Source of the DNA: Candidatus Parcubacteria bacterium
GTDB lineage: Bacteria; Patescibacteriota; Patescibacteriia; Patescibacteriales; UBA12075
NCBI GenBank assembly: GCA_023139655.1
Contig: JAGLNE010000084.1
Location: 1 to 5,893, forward strand
Direction of reading: 5' to 3'
Length of the DNA: 5,893 nucleotides
Each line of letters begins with the position of its first letter. The first letter of the stretch is position 1. Made by a program: the position numbers and the translations under genes. The notes under the pieces were generated by a model, which was not told where the DNA came from, ran no database searches, and was given only the letters and a program-made list of their open reading frames with translations. Below are positions 1 to 4,436 of the stretch, piece after piece.

Positions 1-1096
1 TAACAAAAAAGTAATGGGCAGTGGTGGCTGTCATATCCATATCCGGCTTAAGGTTATTCAAATCCAAATCTAAAAATTGTTTCATAAAACCAATAAAACC
101 GTCTCTGGCCTTAGGCTTATTGATAACATCTTTTTTAGCCACATAAATAAACCTTATTTTTGTTTCAAAGCCTTGCTGTCCGCTCTTTTTCTGGATCGAC
201 TCAACTTGTTTTTTCTCTTTTGGCTTTAAATTCATCATTCTCAAAGCATCATCTTTTTCTTCTTTCTTAGCCTCTTCCACGCCGCCAAAAATCGCATCAT
301 GTATAATATTCAGAATACCCAAAAATCCATCAAGTATCATATCAACTACATTACCGGACATACTGGAAGTTTCATTTAAAATTTTACTAATTTCCTTTTC
401 CCCTTTTTTCGTCCAGCTAAAATCAGTGGGATAAACTAATATCTGATACCATAATTGCTCGCCCGGCCTGAGCGAACTATTCAGGTCCATAAGTAGTGCC
501 ATGGGATCTTTAAATTGCGTTTCAGGTTTTCCGGCAACTGGCGATTCAAATTCCGGGTAAGTTTTTATCGGGTATACATCCGAGTTGGCCGGGAGCATTT
601 CCGCGCCCCAGAAATCATATTCATCGTCAGGATATATATCCGGAATACCTTCAGTATAATCGTTAACTTCCGTGATCTCAGCGTCAGGGTATTGAGAATA
701 AACAGCCGTCTCCACTAAATTACGAAATTGGATCGGTGTCCAAATTACAAACTGGGTATAACCGTCTATCCCGACAACCTCAAAAGAAAAAGCCAGCTGA
801 TATCTGCCTTCCCACCATTTTTCTATTAAATCAGGCGGATCATGAGCGCCCCCTAAATAAGTAAAAAGATTTTCCACCGCCTTTACAGACTGTTCATTGC
901 CCCTGGGAATGTCAATCGCTAAAAAAATACCGTTAATTGTCTTACTGAATAATATCTGACGATAATAAAGAAAAAGTTCTGTTGCTCCCCATACTAATAC
1001 GGCCGCGATAGGAATCCAGCCGACATTTATCAGAAGCTTAAACATCATCTGGTCATAGGGCAAGGCAAAAAATTCTTGAATTGGCGTTATATCCAT
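1..1096 (-). CDS. Membrane-anchored protein of the DUF8128-like type, associated with conjugation/T4SS-like ATPases; 3' end outside window
   Basis: The reading frame opens at ATG 1096-1094 and stays open for 365 codons to the left edge, so the C-terminus is missing. Residues about 19-47 form one hydrophobic segment, giving a short N-terminal tail, a membrane anchor and a large soluble part. Conserved-looking blocks follow: WWEGRYQLAFSFEV (94-107), QYPDAEITEVNDYTEG (135-150), YPIKTYPEFE (175-184), DPMALLMDL then PGEQLWYQILVYP (197-223), and KIRFIYVAKK (313-322). A second hydrophobic stretch (about 250-270) precedes a highly charged linker (274-304). I recall this block pattern from CPR proteins encoded beside VirB4/VirD4-like ATPases and annotated DUF8128; that is recall, not a search. 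A role as membrane partner of a DNA- or protein-transfer ATPase is inference. No clear Shine-Dalgarno precedes the ATG, but a good promoter does. The reading frame is solid; the family name is less certain. Confidence 0.72.
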   Translation of the reverse strand, partial: MDITPIQEFFALPYDQMMFKLLINVGWIPIAAVLVWGATELFLYYRQILFSKTINGIFLAIDIPRGNEQSVKAVENLFTYLGGAHDPPDLIEKWWEGRYQLAFSFEVVGIDGYTQFVIWTPIQFRNLVETAVYSQYPDAEITEVNDYTEGIPDIYPDDEYDFWGAEMLPANSDVYPIKTYPEFESPVAGKPETQFKDPMALLMDLNSSLRPGEQLWYQILVYPTDFSWTKKGEKEISKILNETSSMSGNVVDMILDGFLGILNIIHDAIFGGVEEAKKEEKDDALRMMNLKPKEKKQVESIQKKSGQQGFETKIRFIYVAKKDVINKPKARDGFIGFMKQFLDLDLNNLKPDMDMTATTAHYFFV

Positions 1097-1121
1097 TTTT
1101 ATAGTCTTTATATTATATAAA

Positions 1122-1151
1122 ATTATACCATATTTGACCCTATTTTGCCAA
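1122..1151 (-). promoter_or_regulatory. Sigma-70-type promoter for the partial membrane-protein gene
   Basis: On the minus strand a -35 box TTGGCA (1151-1146) is followed after 18 nt by a perfect -10 box TATAAT (1127-1122), preceded by TGG, an extended -10. The predicted start near 1115 leaves a leader of about 20 nt before ATG 1096. A second TATAAT lies at 1117-1112 and could give a nearly leaderless transcript. The -35 box lies inside the left copy of a 15-bp direct repeat. Confidence 0.6.
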
Positions 1152-1319
1152 CAAAACTTTCAAAAACCACTGAACATCTGTCATTCTGAGCGAAGCGAAG
1201 AATCTTGAGTTTAAAGCACTAATCACGGGATTCTTCATCCCGATGACTCGGGATTCAGAATGACAAAATTTATGATGTTTTTGTATGTTTAATAAACATC
1301 TACAATTCTGCCAACAAAA
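1142..1319. repeat. 15-bp imperfect direct repeats flanking the palindromic element
   Basis: ATTTTGCCAACAAAA at 1142-1156 and ATTCTGCCAACAAAA at 1305-1319 differ at one position and are offset by 163 bp. They enclose the palindromic repeat with a 4-nt gap on the left and a 21-nt gap on the right. They may be a target-site duplication from insertion or the trace of a local duplication; the uneven gaps argue for caution. Confidence 0.55.
1161..1283. repeat. Dispersed palindromic intergenic repeat ('FASLRMT' type), MITE/REP-like
   Basis: The core is bounded by perfect 11-bp inverted arms, TGTCATTCTGA at 1179-1189 and TCAGAATGACA at 1255-1265. The arms extend outward as imperfect 29-bp terminal inverted repeats (1161-1189 and 1255-1283, 22 of 29 positions matching). 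Inside, CGGGAT (1226-1231) and CGGGAT (1249-1254) can each pair with ATCCCG (1237-1242), and GATTCTTC (1229-1236) can pair with GAAGAATC (1197-1204), so alternative folds are possible. Minus-strand translation gives RFFASLRMTD, the familiar spurious peptide produced by a repeat scattered between genes in many genomes. No transposase is present, so if mobile it must act in trans. Confidence 0.7.
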
Positions 1320-1346
1320 AACTCCTCCCAATGTATTGGGAGGAGT
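1315..1346 (-). terminator. Rho-independent terminator of the sigma-4/HARE gene
   Basis: Perfect 12-bp arms ACTCCTCCCAAT (1321-1332) and ATTGGGAGGAGT (1335-1346) form a strong GC-containing hairpin. Read on the minus strand, the stem runs straight into six T residues (1321-1316, the first shared with the stem). It lies about 30 bp past the stop codon at 1379-1377. The plus strand lacks a comparable T run, so it acts mainly on minus-strand transcripts. Confidence 0.88.
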
Positions 1347-1376
1347 ATTATCCTAAAAAATTATGTAAAAACTTAA

Positions 1377-2588
1377 TTAATTCATATTGACTGTGTATTT
1401 CCCCTCTGCTTTACCGAATTTATCTTTATTCATTAAGGCCAGTATTATAGTCGCTTTCTTTACCATCCTCTTCTCTAATACCGAGTCGATTATTTCATCC
1501 CGGCTCATTGGCTTTTCCTCTCGCTTAAGAATCTCTTCAATTACGTCGCTAACTGTACCATCTTTATAACCCCACTCTTTAAGGCCATACAAACCACGGC
1601 CGACTAAGACATATTTTTCGTCCAAAATCAATTCATTATGAACAGTGGCGGCGTTAGCTTTTTTGTTGTCAAAATTGATCTTATTGATCAGGCTGGCAAT
1701 CTCGGCGAAATGAACCGGTTTGCTATGGTTCTTAAGCACCAAATAAATCTTATCGTTAATTGTTTTTGGCTTAATTTCGCGCCAAGTATGCATACCCCAA
1801 TGGCCAAACTTATTTTGCTCGATCCTTTTGGCGGCCTTGAGCAGTGAAAATAAAACTTTGTTATTATTGATCAAACCCGCGTTTTCGTCAAACAAATCGG
1901 TATTAAGTATTCTGGCAATATCCAGGCTTCCGCTAATATCAACTTTGCTCCGATGCTTTTCGCTTGCGGACATATCATTAATCAATTTAATTATTTCTTC
2001 GGTAGTATGAATACGTTTAGCTGTCTGTATCAAGGTTAGCAATTCCTCTAGAATTTCTTCTAAATGATCTATCTCCTGAAATTTTAACTTATAGGAATTC
2101 TTAAAGTACTTAGATCCAAGCAGCTCTTCAAACTCTTGGTGCAAAAGCTTAGTGATCATAAAATTCAAATAATTCTTATGCACTGTCTCCAGGTCTTGCT
2201 TCCGGGATAAACCGTTTAAAGAATAACCCACCAATAAATCAAGCAAATATTCTTTTTCCATTAAACCGCCATGCTCTTCAAGCAGCTGATAAATAACCTT
2301 TTTTAATGTTTCAATATAAGCTTCCAGGTTTTTAAGCTGCTGTAATTTTTTAACGCTGGAAGTCTCAATCTGACGGATCCTTTCCCTGGTCAGTTTATGC
2401 GCGTTGCCGATTGACTCCAAAGTCTCTTTGCCTCCGCCATGCAAACCATAGCGCCGAATAAGCACATCACGCTCCCGATCAGTTAATTCACTAAACAGGT
2501 TGTTAATAAGCTCAACTGCGTTAAGTTTCGCGACCTCCTCGGCTTTTTGATTGTCGATAATTTGATCAAGTATTGAAGTATTGTCCAT
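1377..2588 (-). CDS. Sigma-70 region 4 / winged-helix / HARE-HTH transcription protein
   Basis: This 403-aa protein starts with a sigma-70 region 4 domain (about 34-86). It contains LTDRERDVLIRRYGL (35-49) and the helix-turn-helix KLTRERIRQIETSSVKKL (65-82), close to the classical sigma signature that reads the -35 box and touches the RNA polymerase beta flap. Regions 1-3, needed for -10 recognition and melting, are absent. Residues 94-170 and 172-270 are helical and end in short beta-like segments, suggesting degenerate winged helices. Residues about 275-340 (INDKIYLVLKN... to GRGLYGLKEWG) resemble a HARE-HTH domain, as in the delta subunit of Firmicute RNA polymerase, and 345-400 looks like another winged helix. 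A role as an RNA-polymerase-binding regulator or DNA-binding factor is inference. No strong Shine-Dalgarno precedes ATG 2588. It has its own promoter and terminator, so is probably transcribed alone. Domain calls are firm for sigma-4 and good for HARE. Confidence 0.85.
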   Translation of the reverse strand: MDNTSILDQIIDNQKAEEVAKLNAVELINNLFSELTDRERDVLIRRYGLHGGGKETLESIGNAHKLTRERIRQIETSSVKKLQQLKNLEAYIETLKKVIYQLLEEHGGLMEKEYLLDLLVGYSLNGLSRKQDLETVHKNYLNFMITKLLHQEFEELLGSKYFKNSYKLKFQEIDHLEEILEELLTLIQTAKRIHTTEEIIKLINDMSASEKHRSKVDISGSLDIARILNTDLFDENAGLINNNKVLFSLLKAAKRIEQNKFGHWGMHTWREIKPKTINDKIYLVLKNHSKPVHFAEIASLINKINFDNKKANAATVHNELILDEKYVLVGRGLYGLKEWGYKDGTVSDVIEEILKREEKPMSRDEIIDSVLEKRMVKKATIILALMNKDKFGKAEGKYTVNMN

Positions 2589-2646
2589 ATTAATTAGCCG
2601 CGTACCAAGACATGGGTTGCTTGATTTGCTAAAAATCTATTTAATG

Positions 2647-2676
2647 ATTATAATAAAATCTATTTAACGTTGATAA
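2647..2676 (-). promoter_or_regulatory. Candidate promoter of the sigma-4/HARE gene
   Basis: On the minus strand TTATCA (2676-2671) is separated by 18 nt from a perfect TATAAT (2652-2647). The -35 matches consensus at four of six positions. Transcription would start near 2640, giving a leader of about 50 nt. The surrounding AT-richness makes chance matches likely, so this is moderate evidence. Confidence 0.4.
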
Positions 2677-2712
2677 TATAGCATAATAATTCTTATTAGT
2701 CAAGAAGAGTAT

Positions 2713-2741
2713 TTGACATATTTATCAAAATTTACTATTTA
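2713..2741 (+). promoter_or_regulatory. Possible plus-strand promoter facing the murB terminator
   Basis: A perfect TTGACA (2713-2718) is followed after 17 nt by TATTTA (2736-2741), a poor -10 box. The sequence around the -35 (ATTTGACAT) matches that of the strong promoter at 3961. No gene follows on this strand. A transcript would begin near 2748 and meet the hairpin at 2769-2794 almost at once. Confidence 0.25.
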
Positions 2742-2760
2742 ATTTAAATCTACTAATATT

Positions 2761-2794
2761 AAATAAAAAAACTACCTTTTTATTAAGGTAGTTT
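2761..2794 (-). terminator. Rho-independent terminator of murB
   Basis: Ten-bp arms AAACTACCTT (2769-2778) and AAGGTAGTTT (2785-2794) enclose a 6-nt loop. On the minus strand the stem continues into a run of T ending near 2765, typical of an intrinsic terminator, about 35 nt past the murB stop. On the plus strand the trailing sequence is also T-rich but interrupted by A, so some bidirectional activity is possible. Confidence 0.82.
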
Positions 2795-2817
2795 ATTATT
2801 TTATTATTTTATTATTT
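2794..2817. repeat. Three tandem copies of an 8-bp AT repeat
   Basis: The unit TATTATTT occurs three times without change, beginning on the last base of the murB terminator stem and ending 12 bp before the murB stop codon. It is probably a slippage-prone microsatellite with no coding role. Confidence 0.75.
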
Positions 2818-2829
2818 TACTTTTTTTAT

Positions 2830-3777
2830 CTATTCGAAGCCAAAATATTGAATTTCTTCTTGTAATTCTATAGCGAATTTATCCCTTACCTGCTGTTTGA
2901 TATAGCTAATTAGCATAACTATTTCTTCGGCCCGGGCATGGCCGGTATTAACCAGGTGATTGGCGTGTTCCAGACTTACTTTAACGCCGCCGATGGTCTT
3001 TCCCTTTAACCCGCACATATCTATTAATAAACCAGCACTTATTTTCCCGGTCCGCCCGATTTTATCTTTAAGCTCATTCATTAACATTGGGTTGCCTTTC
3101 TCAATGTCCAGGGGATCCAGGTTTTTAAAAATTGAACCAACGCCGGGCAGTTTTGGGTAGCGCCTGACTCGGTGGCTTAATGACTCTTCTATTCTGGCTC
3201 GGATAGTCTCTGGTTTTTCTTTGTGTAAACGCAGAGTAGCGGACCAAACTAAGTAATCGGCTTTTTCCTTAAACACACTGCTTCGATAGATAAATTTACA
3301 ATCCCGATTACTAAATACTATAAATTTCTTTGTTTTAATGTAAAATGCTTCTATTGTTTCAACTAAATCTGCCATCCTCTGCCCAAAAGCACCGGCGTTC
3401 CCTCGAATAGAACCACCTATAGTTGCCCGTGGTATACCGCTTGCCCATTCTAAGCCGCTTAAATTATTGCCGGTGGCTTTAATAATTGCGCTACTTAGAC
3501 CCGCCCCAGCGCCGCATTCCAGCCTCTCGCCCTTGACCTCTATCTTATCATTTAACATCCGCAAAACCAATCCATCCACTCCATTGTCCGGGACCAATAT
3601 ATTACTCCCACCACCCAAGATATAAATTTTTTTCTGTTTATCTTTGGCCCAGAAGTAAGCAGCACTTAAATCATCCTTGGATTTAATTTCCAGATAATAC
3701 TTAGCCGCACCGCCCACCTGCCAGGTTGTAAATGGCTTAAGCGCAATATCCTTTTGTATTTTATCTTTAATGTTCAT
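2830..3777 (-). CDS. murB: UDP-N-acetylenolpyruvoylglucosamine reductase (MurB)
   Basis: MurB is the cytoplasmic FAD enzyme that uses NADPH to reduce UDP-GlcNAc-enolpyruvate to UDP-MurNAc, the second committed step of peptidoglycan precursor synthesis. From ATG 3777 the protein has 315 residues, normal for the family. Visible motifs are FTTWQVGG (16-23), the FAD-binding GGGSNIL (55-61), GIPRATIGGSIRGNAGAFG (114-132), YRSSVFK (164-170) with the conserved Arg, and GVGSIFKN (212-219) whose Ser215 matches the catalytic proton donor. SAGLLIDMCGLKG (247-259) and a C-terminal LQEEI, whose Glu308 fits the second catalytic acid, complete the set. The lack of extra loops suggests a type II enzyme. The usual GIPGT reads GIPRA here, a mild oddity. 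An in-frame GTG at 3795 would add six residues but coincides with the predicted transcription start and lacks a Shine-Dalgarno, so ATG 3777 is preferred. No other mur gene is adjacent. Confidence 0.95.
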   Translation of the reverse strand: MNIKDKIQKDIALKPFTTWQVGGAAKYYLEIKSKDDLSAAYFWAKDKQKKIYILGGGSNILVPDNGVDGLVLRMLNDKIEVKGERLECGAGAGLSSAIIKATGNNLSGLEWASGIPRATIGGSIRGNAGAFGQRMADLVETIEAFYIKTKKFIVFSNRDCKFIYRSSVFKEKADYLVWSATLRLHKEKPETIRARIEESLSHRVRRYPKLPGVGSIFKNLDPLDIEKGNPMLMNELKDKIGRTGKISAGLLIDMCGLKGKTIGGVKVSLEHANHLVNTGHARAEEIVMLISYIKQQVRDKFAIELQEEIQYFGFE

Positions 3778-3801
3778 AATCGTCTTGAATAACACATAAT
3801 C

Positions 3802-3807
3802 AGTATA
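3802..3807 (-). promoter_or_regulatory. Candidate -10 box for murB
   Basis: TATACT on the minus strand (3807-3802), within the palindrome CAGTATACTG (3801-3810), would place the start near 3795 and leave an 18-nt leader to ATG 3777. No good -35 box lies at the right distance, so it is weak unless helped by an activator. Confidence 0.3.
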
Positions 3808-3833
3808 CTGCGAAACGTTAAATATATCTGAAG

Positions 3834-3861
3834 TTTTATTTATTCTACCATATAAATAAAA
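3834..3861. repeat. AT-only inverted repeat in the divergent intergenic region
   Basis: Ten-bp perfect arms TTTTATTTAT (3834-3843) and ATAAATAAAA (3852-3861) enclose an 8-nt loop. It lies upstream of murB and overlaps one of its possible promoters, so it could be an operator. In sequence this AT-rich it may equally be chance. Confidence 0.35.
3842..3850 (-). promoter_or_regulatory. Alternative extended -10 promoter for murB
   Basis: TGG followed by TAGAAT (3850-3842 on the minus strand) forms an extended -10 element with one mismatch from TATAAT. Its -35 region is AT-rich but poor. The predicted start near 3835 would give a leader of about 58 nt. It overlaps the AT-rich inverted repeat at 3834-3861. 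Confidence 0.3.
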
Positions 3862-3933
3862 AATTAATAAGGAAAGAGTAAATAAAACTTGAGCGAAACC
3901 AGAAATTAATTCTTTTATAATTATTTTTATATT

Positions 3934-3943
3934 AAAGCGCTTT
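3934..3943. promoter_or_regulatory. 10-bp palindrome upstream of the strong plus-strand promoter (possible operator)
   Basis: AAAGCGCTTT is a perfect palindrome with a GC-rich centre inside an otherwise AT-rich stretch. It ends 17 bp before the -35 box at 3961, a typical activator-binding position, and lies between two divergent genes. No known regulator site was recognised. Confidence 0.35.
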
Positions 3944-3960
3944 TAAATTTTTTACGGTAT

Positions 3961-3989
3961 TTGACATTTTATAGCTTTTCTGCTATACT
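3961..3989 (+). promoter_or_regulatory. Near-consensus sigma-70 promoter of the small plus-strand gene
   Basis: A perfect -35 TTGACA (3961-3966), a 17-nt spacer (3967-3983) and -10 TATACT (3984-3989), preceded by TGC (an extended -10), make this the strongest promoter in the window. An AT-rich tract at 3941-3960 could act as an UP element. Transcription would start near 3996, giving a leader of about 55 nt. Confidence 0.85.
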
Positions 3990-4036
3990 AAAACAATAGT
4001 AATTTTTCATTAAACTATTCTCAAAAAATCTACATC

Positions 4037-4044
4037 AAAGGAGG
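4037..4044 (+). promoter_or_regulatory. Perfect Shine-Dalgarno of the small plus-strand gene
   Basis: AAAGGAGG lies 7 nt before ATG 4052 and fixes that start. It stands out because none of the other starts visible in this window has a recognisable Shine-Dalgarno. Confidence 0.9.
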
Positions 4045-4051
4045 AAGAATC

Positions 4052-4345
4052 ATGAACACAAACGCAACTGAATTAGCTCTTTTTATCGAACTGGCCAAGA
4101 AGGAACAAAGCATTTCAATGGGTTCTTTTGATACATTTGAAAATTCACCAAAGACATCCCTTAACCTTCTTCGCTTAGGCGCCCGATCGCTAATTTTATA
4201 TTGTAAAACCAATAATAAAAATTACTTCAAGAAAGAATTTATTGAAGTAACCAAGACGTACACAGACCAGGGAGAAAATATTGATTTTGCTTTTGAGGAC
4301 ATAAATGAAGATACGGTCAAGATAATTATGACAAAATCAAGCTAA
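4052..4345 (+). CDS. Unrecognised 97-aa soluble protein in its own strongly expressed transcription unit
   Basis: I do not recognise this protein. It has no signal peptide, no membrane segment and one cysteine (Cys51). By eye it is an alpha/beta fold: helices at about 5-18, 35-51 (SLNLLRLGARSLILYCK) and 58-70, then two likely beta strands (77-81 and 88-93) in an acidic C-terminal third (ENIDFAFEDINEDTVKII). The start is fixed by a perfect Shine-Dalgarno 7 nt upstream. A near-consensus promoter lies about 60 bp before it and a strong terminator 16 bp after its TAA stop, so it forms a complete single-gene unit. It is the only plus-strand gene here, divergent from murB and convergent with the ABC exporter gene. 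The expression signals point to an abundant product. Size and fold would suit a small regulator, an antitoxin-like protein or a lineage-specific housekeeping protein, but nothing in the sequence decides between these. That it is a gene is well supported; the function is unknown. Confidence 0.88.
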   Translation: MNTNATELALFIELAKKEQSISMGSFDTFENSPKTSLNLLRLGARSLILYCKTNNKNYFKKEFIEVTKTYTDQGENIDFAFEDINEDTVKIIMTKSS

Positions 4346-4360
4346 ATATTTTTTCATTAA

Positions 4361-4398
4361 GCCCGTTCAAGGATAAAAACCTTGCGGGCGTTTTTTTT
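4361..4398 (+). terminator. Rho-independent terminator of the small plus-strand gene
   Basis: GCCCG (4361-4365) pairs with CGGGC (4385-4389) and CAAGG (4368-4372) with CCTTG (4380-4384), with a TT bulge and a 7-nt loop ATAAAAA. The stem is followed by G and eight T (4391-4398). On the minus strand the hairpin is not followed by a T run, so it may not serve the convergent ABC gene well. Confidence 0.92.
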
Positions 4399-4436
4399 CA
4401 AAAAAAATTCAAAAGGACTCAATAAATAAAAACTGT

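Noticed and set aside
515..718. 67-codon plus-strand frame
   Set aside because: It lies wholly inside the minus-strand membrane-protein gene and has a biased Arg/Phe/Ile composition typical of an antisense shadow.
1140..1331. 63-codon minus-strand reading frame containing RFFASLRMTD
   Set aside because: It is the translation of the palindromic intergenic repeat plus a terminator arm, has no ribosome binding site, and is a well-known spurious gene call.
1321..1346. Anti-Shine-Dalgarno-like CTCCTCC in the terminator arm, considered as a small regulatory RNA
   Set aside because: It is fully buried in a perfect 12-bp stem and is better explained as an ordinary terminator.
1387..2010. Three plus-strand frames of 60-69 codons
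   Set aside because: They are antisense to the sigma-4/HARE gene, with no promoter or ribosome binding site and no recognisable motif.
2599..2630. GC-richer patch with weak self-pairing in the sigma-4/HARE leader, considered as a riboswitch or attenuator
   Set aside because: Only about 4 bp of stem can form and there is no T run or known aptamer core.
2960..3160. 66-codon plus-strand frame
   Set aside because: It is a shadow antisense to the conserved C-terminal domain of murB.
3793..3795. GTG as the murB start
   Set aside because: It has no Shine-Dalgarno, coincides with the likely transcription start, and adds only six non-conserved residues; ATG 3777 fits the family better.
3871..3905. 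Mini-ORF (TTG start, six codons) after an AAGGAAAG motif, as a possible leader peptide
   Set aside because: It has a weak start codon and lies upstream of the small gene's promoter, so it would not be in that transcript.
4030..4212. 60-codon minus-strand frame opposite the 97-aa gene
   Set aside because: The plus-strand gene has full expression signals; this frame has none and ends inside the other gene's Shine-Dalgarno region.
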